Positions 41,446-51,606 are shown, counted from the first letter of the stretch. The stretch is DNA of 64,000 bases from Actinospineispora spinosispora DSM 44797 (GCF_000429025.1 NZ_KE386838.1:51137-115136); one strand, 5' to 3'. The notes: generated by a model from the letters alone, not told the origin. A program made the numbers and translations.

Positions 41446-42105
41446 ATGAAGATCGTCACGCTGACCTGCCCTTCCTGGGCGGGCGACCTGCCTCCCGCGC
41501 TGTCCGACGTCCCGGCGCACGCCGTTGCCGAGCGTCCGGGCAAGGACGACGTCGACGCGCTGACCTCGGAATCCACCCGCATCGTGGTTGCCGGCACCGA
41601 TGCCGACCTGGCCGCTGTGGCGCTGCGTCTGTTGCGCAAGGAACGCCTGGCGCAGGTCGAGCTCGCCTACCTGCCGACGTCACCGGACTCGGCGGTCGCG
41701 GACGTCTGGGGGCTGCCGACGAACCCGGACGCGGCGGCCACGCTCGCGGTGCGCGGCGATCCCGACGCGGTGCCGCTGGTCAGGGACGACAACGGTGGGG
41801 TGCTGCTCGGGCGGGGTGAGCTGAGGCCGCTGCGCGGGGTCGTCTACTGCGACGACGACCTCGTCCTGCGCGGTGGTGCCCGGCGCCTGGAGGTCACGCC
41901 GCTCGCGCCGGTCGGGGTGGACGTGCGCGTGGTGCGCCCGGGTCTGCTCGGCTCCCGGGTACGTGCGTCCAGCGGTCGCGCCGTGCAGATCGGTTGCCTG
42001 GCCACCCTGGTCGTCTCGGACGGTGTGCCCCATCCTCGGCCGGTGACCCGCTGGACCTGGTACAAGCACACCGAACCGTTGCGCCTGGTCAGAGGTCTGC
42101 ACTAG
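41446..42105 (+). CDS. Conserved hypothetical protein (Rv0358-like position)
   Basis: A 219-residue cytoplasmic protein; I recognise it only by context (it faces purA as does mycobacterial Rv0358) and layout. It begins MKIVTLTCPSWAG, contains TRIVVAGTDADLAAVALRLLRKERL (a DAG-kinase-like strand), then beta-rich C-terminal half ending WTWYKHTEPLRLVRG. A sugar- or lipid-kinase-related fold is possible but unproven. Its stop overlaps the next convergent gene by four bases. Confidence 0.75.
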   Translation: MKIVTLTCPSWAGDLPPALSDVPAHAVAERPGKDDVDALTSESTRIVVAGTDADLAAVALRLLRKERLAQVELAYLPTSPDSAVADVWGLPTNPDAAATLAVRGDPDAVPLVRDDNGGVLLGRGELRPLRGVVYCDDDLVLRGGARRLEVTPLAPVGVDVRVVRPGLLGSRVRASSGRAVQIGCLATLVVSDGVPHPRPVTRWTWYKHTEPLRLVRGLH

Positions 42106-42917
42106 TGCGGTGGATGCACCGCGTCGATGTCCGCTCCGCTGGCCCCGAACCGGAACTCCTCGGGTAGCCGCGCGGGGTCGAGCTGTGGCCCGAGAACCGT
42201 GTAGGTCGTGACCACGAGCCGGGGACGGAGCCCGGCGATCCTCGGATCGGTCACACTGACCAGCTCCGGCTTCCCGTCGAGACCGATACCGGGCAGGCCG
42301 GCGTCGGTCAGCCCGGAGTCGATGTCGGACGCATCGGACGAGGTCAGCGCGATGGTGTCGTCGTGCGTCGCGCCGCTCGCCGGGATGGTCTCGCTGTAGA
42401 ACCAGTCGCCGCGCGGCCCGAAGGAGGAGCTGACCAGTGTCGAGTCACCGGTGCCCAGGATCTCGGGGATGTCACCGAACCTGGCCACCCCGAGCCGGTA
42501 CTGGTCGAGCCGTTCCAGCGGCGGGGTGAAGGCCGGTGACCTGGTGGTCACGGAGTAGCCGAGCACCTGGTCGAGGGGGCCGACCAGCGCCTGCACCGCG
42601 TACAGGTCGGCGACCCAGACGGCCTCGCGGACCGCGTTGGCAGGCCGCAGGATCGCCGGCGGTCCGCCCAGCAGCTGCTCGTACCGGCTCAGGCTGACCC
42701 CGGTCGACAGCTGCCCCACGACGGTCTTCGCGGCCTCGGTCGGGGCCACCGGCGGCGGACCGGGTGCCGGCGAGGAGTTCCACACCAGCCCGACCACCGC
42801 GAGCACCCCGGCGACGATGAGACCACCGATGATCTGGGACCACAGTCCCCGGTGGTGGAGCGGGCCGAGTGGGGACGTCTTCGGACCTGGTGGCCGCCGC
42901 TGCCGCATGCCGAACAT
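42102..42917 (-). CDS. Membrane-anchored protein of unknown function
   Basis: A 271-residue protein with a basic Pro-rich N-terminus, one membrane helix (IIGGLIVAGVLAVVGLVW, about residues 29-46), then an extracytoplasmic domain. The external part (SLSRYEQLLGGPPAIL, VWVADLYAVQALV) is reminiscent of ETEC_3214-type sensors, but I am not certain. Nine bases after the preceding gene, so probably one operon with the DcrB/PsbP-like gene. Confidence 0.65.
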   Translation of the reverse strand: MFGMRQRRPPGPKTSPLGPLHHRGLWSQIIGGLIVAGVLAVVGLVWNSSPAPGPPPVAPTEAAKTVVGQLSTGVSLSRYEQLLGGPPAILRPANAVREAVWVADLYAVQALVGPLDQVLGYSVTTRSPAFTPPLERLDQYRLGVARFGDIPEILGTGDSTLVSSSFGPRGDWFYSETIPASGATHDDTIALTSSDASDIDSGLTDAGLPGIGLDGKPELVSVTDPRIAGLRPRLVVTTYTVLGPQLDPARLPEEFRFGASGADIDAVHPPH

Positions 42918-42926
42918 CGTCGCCGA

Positions 42927-43403
42927 TCAACCGGCGGGTTCCAACCTCACGGTGTCGACGAAATCCTGGAAGTCGGCCATCAGCTCGGTGTACTGCCCGC
43001 TGCTCGCGGTGAGTACGAGCCGCAGCACGACCAGCTCAGGCCCGTCCACGAGGGACATGTAGACCTGGGACTGGACGAGGTCGAACGTGGTCCCGTCGAT
43101 CGCGACGACGATCGCCAGCAGCTGCACCAGCCCGGGTGCGTCGACCGAGCCGACCTCGGTGCGTTTGATCACCACCACGACGGCGCCCGCGTCCTTCAGC
43201 GCGGCTACCGCGTCGTCGGCGAGGTCGGTCAGTGAACCGCTGCCCGACTCGTCGTTGACCGTGATGGTCGGGGTGTACCCGTGGTCCGGGTGTGGGAACA
43301 GCGCGACGAACGCCGCGTCCGGGGCACGCACCTCGTCCGGCGGCGCCGCCTGCCAGCCGTCGGGCAGCTCGAACTCGATCGAGGTCGGCACAATGCCTGC
43401 CAC
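42927..43403 (-). CDS. PsbP/DcrB-like (LpqN-type) cytoplasmic protein
   Basis: A 158-residue alpha/beta protein without signal peptide. It has SIEFELPDGWQAAPPDE, ALFPHPDHGYTPTITV, and a final helix ELMADFQDFVDTVRLE, the Mog1/PsbP-like fold (as in LpqN and ESX-linked DcrB-like proteins). Function unknown; operon partner of the membrane protein downstream suggests an envelope role. GGAGA lies upstream of the GTG at 43403. Confidence 0.6.
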   Translation of the reverse strand: MAGIVPTSIEFELPDGWQAAPPDEVRAPDAAFVALFPHPDHGYTPTITVNDESGSGSLTDLADDAVAALKDAGAVVVVIKRTEVGSVDAPGLVQLLAIVVAIDGTTFDLVQSQVYMSLVDGPELVVLRLVLTASSGQYTELMADFQDFVDTVRLEPAG

Positions 43404-43523
43404 GATAGTCGTCTCCTTCTACTGCCCCGGCCGGTTTTGAGACCAGAACGGTAGCCAGAACCGACCGCCGCCGTACCGAAAACGCACAAACACCTGACAA
43501 ACCATCAGCGCACACACAGCAAG

Positions 43524-43563
43524 CACACGCCGAACAGAGGCTGGGGCCTCTGTGCGGCGTGTG
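43524..43563. terminator. Hairpin terminator after carbonic anhydrase
   Basis: CACACGCCG and CAGAGGC arms (43524-43541) pair with 43546-43563, interrupted by one symmetric 2-nt bulge, loop TGGG. Lies just past the stop of the minus-strand carbonic anhydrase gene. Confidence 0.75.
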
Positions 43564-43578
43564 TTCGGTCTGTGCGGG

Positions 43579-44064
43579 CTACTCGGTGACCTCGTCGATC
43601 TCGCCGGTGTCCAGGTTGAAGACGAAACCGTGGATGGTCATGTCCTTCAGCAGGAACGGGCTGGTGCGCAGCTGCGCCATTCCTCGCTGGACATGGCTGA
43701 CCGGGTCGCCGAACGTAGCCGGCCGCCAGGTGGGCGGCTGGCCGGTCTCCTCGGCGAGCTCGTTGACGAACTCGTCGTCGGTGAACGACAGCATGCCGCA
43801 CCTGGTGTGCGCCATCAGGATGACGCCGCGGGTGCCGAGCTTGCGCTGGCTGATCGCCAGAGATCGGATCACGTCGGTAGTCACCGCGGCGCCCGCGTTG
43901 CGGATGATGTGCGCGTCACCGATCCGCAGCCCGAACGCCCCGAGGGCCTCGATCCTGGCGTCCATGCAGGTCACGATCGCGACCTTCTCGGCGGGCGGGG
44001 CGGACAGGCTCGTGTCCAGCTCCGCCGGGTTGGGGCGGTGGGACAGCAACTCCTGAAGACTCAC
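43579..44064 (-). CDS. Beta-class carbonic anhydrase
   Basis: A 161-residue zinc enzyme that interconverts CO2 and bicarbonate. Zinc ligands: Cys and Asp in CMDARI, His and Cys in HTRCGM; the fold marker RNAGA is also present. It lies 14 nt after asd on the same strand and may be the last gene of the ask-asd unit, supplying bicarbonate for carboxylation. ATG start. Confidence 0.93.
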   Translation of the reverse strand: MSLQELLSHRPNPAELDTSLSAPPAEKVAIVTCMDARIEALGAFGLRIGDAHIIRNAGAAVTTDVIRSLAISQRKLGTRGVILMAHTRCGMLSFTDDEFVNELAEETGQPPTWRPATFGDPVSHVQRGMAQLRTSPFLLKDMTIHGFVFNLDTGEIDEVTE

Positions 44065-44078
44065 CGGGTCAGGCCTCC

Positions 44079-45131
44079 TCAGCCGGCAGCGACGGTTTCG
44101 GCGATCTCGTAGGTGTTCAGCGCGGCGCCCTTACGCAGGTTGTCGCCGCACAGGAACAGCTCGAGGGTGTTCGGGAAGTCCAACGCCTGCCGGACCCGTC
44201 CCACCCAGGTCGGGTCGCCACCGACGGTCTCCAGCGGCGTCGGCCACTGGCCGGCGGCCGGGTCGTCGCGCAGCACGATCGTGGGCTGCGAGGCGAGCAC
44301 CGCGCGGGCCTTGTCCGGTGAGACCTCGCTGGCGAACGTCGCGTGCACGGCCAGCGCGTGAGTGGTCACGACCGGAACCCGCACGCAGGTCGCGGACACC
44401 TTGAGGTCCGGGATGCCCAGGATCTTGCGCGACTCGTTGCGCACCTTGAGCTCCTCGGACGACCAGCCGTCGTCCTTCACCGAACCGGCCCACGGCACGA
44501 CGTTCATCGCCAACGGCGCGGGGAACGGCGAGTCGCCACCGAGACCGGCGGCCTCGAGCACCTCCGCGACGTCACCGGCGCGAACCCCGACCTCCTTGCC
44601 GGCGAGTGCGGCCTGCTCGGCGTAGAGCCGGTCGATGCCGACCTGGCCGGCACCGGAGGCGGCCTGGTACGACGCCACCACGAGGGCCTGCAGCTCGAAC
44701 GCGCGGTGCAGGGCACCCATCGCGGCCATCATCGACAGGGTCGTGCAGTTCGGGTTGGCGATGATGCCCTTCGGCCGGTTCGCCGCCTCGGCCGCGTTGA
44801 CCTCGGGGACCACCAGCGGCACGTCGGGGTCCATCCGGAACGCCCCGGAGTTGTCGACCGCGACCGCTCCGCGTGACGCGGCGATCGGCGCCCACTCGGC
44901 GCTGACCTCGTCCGGAACGTCGAACAGCGCGATGTCGACACCGTCGAACACCTCGGGTGCCAGCTCGATCACGGTCAGCTCTTCGCCGCGCACGGTCAGC
45001 TTCTTGCCCGCCGAGCGGGCCGAGGCCACCAGCCGGATCTCCGACCACGGCACGGTCTCCCGCGAGTCGATGATGTCGATCATCGTGGAGCCGACCGCGC
45101 CGGTCGCCCCTACGATCGCTAGCACTGTCAT
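44079..45131 (-). CDS. asd: Aspartate-semialdehyde dehydrogenase
   Basis: A 350-residue NADPH enzyme that reduces aspartyl phosphate to aspartate semialdehyde, for lysine, threonine, methionine and diaminopimelate. VGATGAVGSTM nucleotide motif, PNCTT with catalytic Cys, and YQAASGAGQ. Starts 3 nt after the ask stop, so co-transcribed and likely coupled. Confidence 0.96.
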   Translation of the reverse strand: MTVLAIVGATGAVGSTMIDIIDSRETVPWSEIRLVASARSAGKKLTVRGEELTVIELAPEVFDGVDIALFDVPDEVSAEWAPIAASRGAVAVDNSGAFRMDPDVPLVVPEVNAAEAANRPKGIIANPNCTTLSMMAAMGALHRAFELQALVVASYQAASGAGQVGIDRLYAEQAALAGKEVGVRAGDVAEVLEAAGLGGDSPFPAPLAMNVVPWAGSVKDDGWSSEELKVRNESRKILGIPDLKVSATCVRVPVVTTHALAVHATFASEVSPDKARAVLASQPTIVLRDDPAAGQWPTPLETVGGDPTWVGRVRQALDFPNTLELFLCGDNLRKGAALNTYEIAETVAAG

Positions 45132-45134
45132 GAC

Positions 45135-46400
<1,266 letters not shown>

Positions 46401-46572
46401 CTGCGACCGCCTCCCAGTTCCCCCGTCGGGCGCGCGGGAACTGCGCCGGCCTGGTGACCAGAGCGCCCCGCGCGGTGTGATCTGTTGCCCCAGCCTACCG
46501 AGCTTGTGGCTTCGCACTAGCCTTGATGAGCGAAGCCACAACGCAAAGTGACCGTTGCGAAGGGTGGGCAGA

Positions 46573-47850
46573 GTGGCGGATGGACAGCGGGCAACCGACG
46601 TTGCCTCGGCTGCCGACGCCTCACCGAGCCCGTCGAGCGCCGCAGATTCCGGGCCTGTGACCAGCACAGACGTCGCGAAAACGACTGAGAGTGGCTCAGA
46701 CCGTCCGCAGTGGGCGGTGCGCGCGCTGCACGCCGCGGCACCGAGCTTGATCTGGTTGTCGGTTCGCCTGATCGGGCTGGGAGTGTTGACCTGGCTCGCT
46801 AGGCAGAACGACCAGCAACCGTTCACCAGGCTGACCCGGTGGGACGGCAAGTGGCTCCTGTCGATCGCCGCGAACGGCTACAACGGGGTGCCACTCGGGC
46901 TCGTCGACGCGCGCGGCAACCGGACCATGGAGACGCCGCTGGCGTTCTTCCCCGGCTACCCGGTGTCGGTGTCGCTCATGCGGTTCCTCAGCAGCACCGG
47001 GCTGGTCCTGTCCGGCCTGCTGGTGTCGCTGATCGCCGGTCTGGTGCTGGCGCACGGGCTCGCGCGGCTCGGCGAGCTCGTGCCCGGCGGCTCCCGCCGC
47101 GCCGGGCTGTTGCTGGTCGCGCTGGTCAGCGCCGCGCCGATGGGCGTGGTGTGGAGCATGGCCTACTCGGAGGCGCTGTTCTGCGCGTGCGCGGTGTGGG
47201 CGCTGGTCGCGGTGTTGCGCCGCAACTGGGTACTCGCCGGCTGGTGCACGGCGGTCGCCGGTGCGGTCCGCCCGACGGCGGGTGCGCTGCTGGCCGCCGT
47301 CGGTCTCGCCGCGCTGGCCGCGATCGTCGCGCGCCGCGACGGTTGGCAGCCGTGGGCGGGCGCACTGCTCGCCCCGTTCGGCCTCGTCGGCTACCTGTGG
47401 TTCGTCGGATACCGGACCGGTTCCCCGCTCGGCTGGTTCACCCTGCAGCGACGCGGCTGGAACTCTCGTTTCGACGCGGGCGCCGCCACCTGGAAGTTCA
47501 CCCGCGAGGTCCTCACCACCGGCCGTTCGGTGCTGGAGGTCGTGACCGTCGCAGTGCTGCTCGCCGCGCTGGTGCTGCTGGTGGTGTGCATCCGGCAGTC
47601 CCTGGCGGGTCGGCTGCCGTGGCCGCTGGTGATGTACGCGGTGGGGGTGCTGGTGATGGACCTCGGTTCGAACGGCCTGATGAGCTCGAAGGCCCGCCTG
47701 CTGCTGCCGGCCTTCGTGCTGTTCGTCCCGATCGCGCTGGCGCTGGCCCGCCGCCGCCCCGACACGGCGCTGTCGGTCACGGTCGCGGTGACGCTGGCGT
47801 CGGCCTGGTTCGGTGGCTACGCGCTGACCGGCTGGCCGTACGCGATCTAG
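46573..47850 (+). CDS. PIG-V-like membrane mannosyltransferase
   Basis: A 425-residue integral membrane protein with a polar ~55-residue N-terminus and about nine helices. TRWDGKWLLSIAANGY and ETPLAFFPGYPV match the PIG-V/GPI-mannosyltransferase-2 signature (WDxxWY...GY, AFFPxYP), a GT-C enzyme that uses polyprenyl-phosphate-mannose. It may mannosylate a lipid or protein in the envelope. GTG at 46573 chosen, with GAAGG upstream; a TTG six codons earlier is possible. Confidence 0.82.
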   Translation: MADGQRATDVASAADASPSPSSAADSGPVTSTDVAKTTESGSDRPQWAVRALHAAAPSLIWLSVRLIGLGVLTWLARQNDQQPFTRLTRWDGKWLLSIAANGYNGVPLGLVDARGNRTMETPLAFFPGYPVSVSLMRFLSSTGLVLSGLLVSLIAGLVLAHGLARLGELVPGGSRRAGLLLVALVSAAPMGVVWSMAYSEALFCACAVWALVAVLRRNWVLAGWCTAVAGAVRPTAGALLAAVGLAALAAIVARRDGWQPWAGALLAPFGLVGYLWFVGYRTGSPLGWFTLQRRGWNSRFDAGAATWKFTREVLTTGRSVLEVVTVAVLLAALVLLVVCIRQSLAGRLPWPLVMYAVGVLVMDLGSNGLMSSKARLLLPAFVLFVPIALALARRRPDTALSVTVAVTLASAWFGGYALTGWPYAI

Positions 47851-47879
47851 ACCCCGTATCGCGCGACCCCGGCCGAGGG

Positions 47880-48182
47880 TCAGAGGCGGCGCAGGATCTT
47901 GGCGACGATCGAGGCGAGGACGATCCAGATGAGCGCCGCGATGCCGTAGTTGACGGTGACCGCGAGCTTCGGTTCGGCCGGGGTGAACAGGTTGTCCAGG
48001 CCGAAGTTGAGGCTGTGTGCCCAGTCGGAGATGGTGCCGGTCCACGGGTTGGCGGGGTTGGCCTCGCCGACCACGAAGATGATGTACACGACCAGGATCA
48101 GCGCGAGGATCGAGCCGACGAGCTTCACGGCGCTGGCTAACAGTCGCAGACCCTTGCGGGTCGACACCGCGGCGGTGGGCAT
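47880..48182 (-). CDS. Small two-helix membrane protein, tandem paralogue 3
   Basis: A 100-residue protein with two membrane helices (SILALILVVYIIFVV; IAALIWIVLASIVAKIL) joined by an external loop with ANPANPWTG, NFGLDNLFTPAEPK and VNYG, and ending LRRL. It is clearly related to the next two genes on the same strand. Together the three give a local triplication of a family I cannot name. Spacing to the neighbour is 9 nt, so one operon. Confidence 0.82.
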   Translation of the reverse strand: MPTAAVSTRKGLRLLASAVKLVGSILALILVVYIIFVVGEANPANPWTGTISDWAHSLNFGLDNLFTPAEPKLAVTVNYGIAALIWIVLASIVAKILRRL

Positions 48183-48191
48183 GGGGCTCCT

Positions 48192-48557
48192 TCAGATACG
48201 GCGGATGAGTCCCCCGAGGACCAGGCCGATGACCAGCCAGATGATCGCTACGGTCGTGTAGTTGACCATCACGGTGATCGTCGGGTCGTCCGGGACCAGG
48301 AACAGCTGGCCGAGACCGAAGTCGAGCCGCTCGGCCCAGTGGTTGATCAGGATGGCGACGCTGTTGGCCGGGTTGGCCTTGCCGAGCACCAGCGCGATGT
48401 GCGCGACCATGATCAGTGCGATGACCAGGCCGACGACCATGACCAGCGAGCCGAGCTTGCCCAGCGCGCCGCGCACGGTGAACCGGGGCGTCCTGGCCTG
48501 CTCGCTGGTCCAGACCTTGACCTCGCCGTCGCCCGTCTGAGAGTCAGAAGCGGACAC
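48192..48557 (-). CDS. Small two-helix membrane protein, tandem paralogue 2
   Basis: A 121-residue protein: a polar N-terminal extension (SASDSQTGDGEVK), then the same layout: helix (VMVVGLVIALIMVAHIAL), loop with ANPANSV, DFGLGQLFLVPDDP and VNYTTVA, second helix, and RRI end. Its start overlaps the stop of paralogue 1 by 14 nt, so the two are translationally linked. Confidence 0.82.
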   Translation of the reverse strand: MSASDSQTGDGEVKVWTSEQARTPRFTVRGALGKLGSLVMVVGLVIALIMVAHIALVLGKANPANSVAILINHWAERLDFGLGQLFLVPDDPTITVMVNYTTVAIIWLVIGLVLGGLIRRI

Positions 48558-48831
48558 GACGCACCAGGCCGACCACGATCCCGGTGATCACCAGCCAGAC
48601 CACGGCCGCGATGCCGTAGTTGACGCCGACCGCGACCTTCGGGTCCTTCGGGGTGAACAGGTCGGTCAGCCCGAGGGAGAACAGGTTCGCGCCGCTACGG
48701 ATGAACGTGGCGAACGCGTTCGCCTGGTTCGCGTCGAACACCACCAGCAAAATGTGGATCACCAGAATCGCAAAGATGATCATGCCGATCACCCGCAGCA
48801 CTGTTGCGAGAATCCCCACGCCTCTACGCAT
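48544..48831 (-). CDS. Small two-helix membrane protein, tandem paralogue 1
   Basis: A 95-residue protein, first of the three by transcription. Helix (VIGMIIFAILVIHILLVV), loop with ANQANAF, SLGLTDLFTPKDPK and VNYGIAA, second helix (VVWLVITGIVVGLV), RRVRF end. AGGAG lies 4 nt before the ATG at 48831. Divergent from the leuA leader. Three adjacent paralogues suggest a hetero-oligomer or dosage effect; function unknown. Confidence 0.82.
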   Translation of the reverse strand: MRRGVGILATVLRVIGMIIFAILVIHILLVVFDANQANAFATFIRSGANLFSLGLTDLFTPKDPKVAVGVNYGIAAVVWLVITGIVVGLVRRVRF

Positions 48832-48939
48832 CATGCTCCTCTCGGCAACGCTGAACCGGGCACTACTCCAATGGTGGCACGGCCTCCCGTCGAATGGGGG
48901 CAAGACCCACCGCCCGAGGGGATAACCGTTAACCGACGG

Positions 48940-49102
48940 TTGCTTACCCGCGATCATCGGCGTTAGTCTCGTCAACGTGGCACAGCTGCTCCTTCGTCGC
49001 CGCGGCGGGGTCTGACCGACCGGCCCCTCGTCGCGGGTTCTGGCGTGCGCCGGTCAAGTCCTTGAACAAGACCACCGCACACCAGAGCAGGAGCACCTTC
49101 GA
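48940..49102 (+). promoter_or_regulatory. leuA promoter and transcription attenuator
   Basis: A -35-like TTGCTT (48940-48945) and -10-like TAGTCT (48964-48969) are followed 7 nt later by the GTG of a leader peptide, so the transcript is probably leaderless. After the leader stop, GACCGGC (49018-49024) pairs with GCCGGTC (49049-49055), and overlapping TCAAG/CTTGA repeats could form an alternative stem. Leucine-dependent attenuation of leuA is inferred. Confidence 0.7.
48977..49015 (+). CDS. leuA leader peptide
   Basis: A 12-residue ORF, VAQLLLRRRGGV, with three consecutive leucine codons (CTG CTC CTT) at codons 4-6. It starts at what is probably the transcription start (leaderless) and ends 87 nt before leuA. 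Stalling at the Leu codons when leucyl-tRNA is scarce would favour read-through into leuA, as in other actinobacterial leu attenuators. Confidence 0.8.
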   Translation: MAQLLLRRRGGV

Positions 49103-50899
49103 ATGACCACGTCTCCGGACGCCTACACGGCCAGCCCCAACAGCAGGCTGCGCAAGCCCGCCGGCCCCATCCCCGCCGGTCAGGCACCGTGGAACCCCCA
49201 GCGCACCAGCCAGATGCCGTTCCATCGGTATAAACCGTTCCACGAGTTCGTCGAGCCGGTATCGCTGCCCGACCGCACCTGGCCGGACACCCGCATCACC
49301 AAGGCGCCGCTGTGGTGCGCGGTCGACCTGCGGGACGGTAACCAGGCGCTGATCGACCCGATGTCCCCGACCCGCAAGCGGCGCATGTTCGAGCTGCTGG
49401 TCAAGATGGGGTACAAGGAGATCGAGGTCGGGTTCCCCTCGGCGAGCCAGACCGACTTCGACTTCGTCAGGGAGATCATCGAGGGCGATCTGATCCCGGA
49501 CGACGTCACCATCCAGGTGCTGACCCAGGCGCGCTCCGAGCTGATCGAGCGGACCTTCGAGGCGTGTGACGGCGCGCCGCGTGCGGTCGTGCACCTGTAC
49601 AACTCGACGTCGATCCTGCAGCGCAAGGTCGTGTTCCGGTCCGACCGCGACGGCATCCGCAAGATCGCCACCGACGGTGCGGAAGAGGTCGCGCGGTTCA
49701 GCGAGAAGTACCCGACCACCGACTGGAAGTTCCAGTACTCGCCGGAGTCCTACACCGGCACCGAGCTGGAGTACGCGGTCGACGTGTGCAACGCGGTGTC
49801 CGCGATCTGGCAGCCGACGCCGACCAACCCGATGATCGTCAACCTGCCCGCGACCGTCGAGATGGCCACCCCGAACGTCTACGCCGACTCCATCGAGTGG
49901 ATGCACCGGCACCTGGAGCGCCGCGACGGCATCATCCTGAGCCTGCACCCGCACAACGACCGGGGTACCGGCGTCGCGGCGGCCGAGCTGGGCTACCAGG
50001 CGGGCGCGGACCGGATCGAGGGCTGCCTGTTCGGCAACGGTGAGCGCACCGGCAACGTCGACCTGGTCACGCTGGGCATGAACCTGTTCAGCCAGGGCAT
50101 CGACCCGCAGATCGACTTCTCCGACATCGACGAGATCCGCCGCACCGTCGAGTACTGCAACCAGCTGCCGGTGCACGAGCGGCACCCGTGGGGCGGTGAC
50201 CTGGTCTACACCGCGTTCTCCGGCTCGCACCAGGACGCGATCAACAAGGGTTTCGACGCGATGAAGGTCGACGCCGACGCCGAGGGTGTCGCGGTCGACG
50301 ACTTCCGCTGGGCGGTTCCGTACCTGCCGATCGACCCGAAGGACATCGGCCGCAACTACGAGGCCGTGATCCGGGTCAACTCGCAGTCCGGCAAGGGCGG
50401 CGTCGCGTACGTCATGAAGGCCGAGCACGGGCTGGAGCTGCCGCGCAGGCTGCAGGTCGAGTTCTCCCGGGTCATCCAGCAGGTGACCGACACCGAGGGT
50501 GGCGAGGTCCACCCGAAGGACATGCGGGACATCTTCGACAACGAGTACTTCCGGCTGGCCACGCCGCTGCAGCTGGTGCGCCACCGGTTGACCAACGACG
50601 GCAACGGCCGGGACGAGATCGTCGCCGTGGTGCGGGTCGAGGACACCGAGCACGAGATCACCGGGTCCGGCAACGGCCCGATCGCGGCGTTCGTCGACGC
50701 GCTGGCCGGAGTCGGTTTCGACGTCCGGGTCCTGGACTACCACGAGCACGCGCTCACCGCCGGTGACGACGCCAGGGCCGCCGCCTACGTCGAGTGCGCG
50801 GTGGGCGGCGACGTCCTCTGGGGTGTAGGCGTCGACCACTCGATCGTCACGGCGTCCCTGCGCGCGGTCGTCTCCGCGGTGAACCGCGCCAGCCGCTGA
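49103..50899 (+). CDS. leuA: 2-isopropylmalate synthase
   Basis: A 598-residue enzyme of leucine synthesis (2-oxoisovalerate + acetyl-CoA). TIM barrel with CAVDLRDGNQALIDPM (metal Asp), HPHNDRGTG, and GNGERTGNVDLVTL; C-terminal regulatory LeuA_dimer domain from about residue 455 (VMKAEHGLELPRRLQVEF onward), the feedback site for leucine. The ~60-residue N-terminal extension is typical of the actinobacterial type. AGGAG 9 nt before the ATG. Under a leader-peptide attenuator. Confidence 0.97.
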   Translation: MTTSPDAYTASPNSRLRKPAGPIPAGQAPWNPQRTSQMPFHRYKPFHEFVEPVSLPDRTWPDTRITKAPLWCAVDLRDGNQALIDPMSPTRKRRMFELLVKMGYKEIEVGFPSASQTDFDFVREIIEGDLIPDDVTIQVLTQARSELIERTFEACDGAPRAVVHLYNSTSILQRKVVFRSDRDGIRKIATDGAEEVARFSEKYPTTDWKFQYSPESYTGTELEYAVDVCNAVSAIWQPTPTNPMIVNLPATVEMATPNVYADSIEWMHRHLERRDGIILSLHPHNDRGTGVAAAELGYQAGADRIEGCLFGNGERTGNVDLVTLGMNLFSQGIDPQIDFSDIDEIRRTVEYCNQLPVHERHPWGGDLVYTAFSGSHQDAINKGFDAMKVDADAEGVAVDDFRWAVPYLPIDPKDIGRNYEAVIRVNSQSGKGGVAYVMKAEHGLELPRRLQVEFSRVIQQVTDTEGGEVHPKDMRDIFDNEYFRLATPLQLVRHRLTNDGNGRDEIVAVVRVEDTEHEITGSGNGPIAAFVDALAGVGFDVRVLDYHEHALTAGDDARAAAYVECAVGGDVLWGVGVDHSIVTASLRAVVSAVNRASR

Positions 50900-50905
50900 C
50901 CGAAA

Positions 50906-50951
50906 CCCGTGAGTGGCGAGTGGTCCTCTGAGACCACTCGCCACTCACGGG
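50906..50951. terminator. CGTGAGTG palindrome 5
   Basis: Perfect 20-bp arms 50906-50925 and 50932-50951 with a 6-nt loop, between convergent leuA and the YcxB-like gene, whose TGA stop (50947-50945) lies inside the right arm. Confidence 0.88.
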
Positions 50952-51463
50952 GCGGTGGTCGGGTGGTGCTGCTCGACGAGGGCGTCCAGGCGGGCGGCGT
51001 CGATCTTGGTGAAGGCCGCTCGGGGGATCGCCAGCCTCGGACCGGTCTCCAGCTTGATCAGCCACACGTCCGGCCGGGTGTCGATCTTCGCCATGGCGTC
51101 CCACCCGATCTTCGTGTCGTTGTGCGCGGTGACGATGCCGATTCCCTCGTCACCGACCTCGTAGAGCCACTTCAGGCCGCCGATCGCCGCGAGCTTGCGC
51201 CAGCCCCGGGCGGCGGCGAGCTCGATGGCGAACAGCACGAACACACCGAGGAGCAGCTGGACGACGAACAGCAGCACCGTGCCGACGCCGACCGGTTTGC
51301 CCTGCGCGCTGGTGCTGTACATGTCGAGGGCGTGCAGCGCCGCGATGAGCAGGAGCAGCGCTCCCAGGCCCCGGTTGAACCAGAGCCTGCCCCTGGGGGT
51401 GGCGGCGACAACCATCCGCCGGTAGGTCAGGCGATCGATCTTGAGTTGACCGGTGAAGTCCAC
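50945..51463 (-). CDS. YcxB-like membrane protein
   Basis: A 172-residue protein with two adjacent membrane helices (ALLLLIAALHALDMY; VLLFVVQLLLGVFVLFAIELA) near the N-terminus, then a cytoplasmic PH-like domain (AHNDTKIGWDAMAKIDTRPDVWLIKLETG, with IPRAAF) as in YcxB-family proteins. Role unknown. Its stop codon comes from the shared palindrome with leuA. Confidence 0.72.
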   Translation of the reverse strand: MDFTGQLKIDRLTYRRMVVAATPRGRLWFNRGLGALLLLIAALHALDMYSTSAQGKPVGVGTVLLFVVQLLLGVFVLFAIELAAARGWRKLAAIGGLKWLYEVGDEGIGIVTAHNDTKIGWDAMAKIDTRPDVWLIKLETGPRLAIPRAAFTKIDAARLDALVEQHHPTTAP

Positions 51464-51606
51464 CGTGCTCCCTTGGTCGTCGACGGTGCGCGCTCATTCA
51501 ACCTCAGGCCCCTGCCACCACGTGTTGGGAACTCGGATGCGCACGCTGATCGTGGTGTGCGAGGCTCCACGAACGGGGTGGGTGGGGGCGCTTGGGAGGG
51601 CACGGG

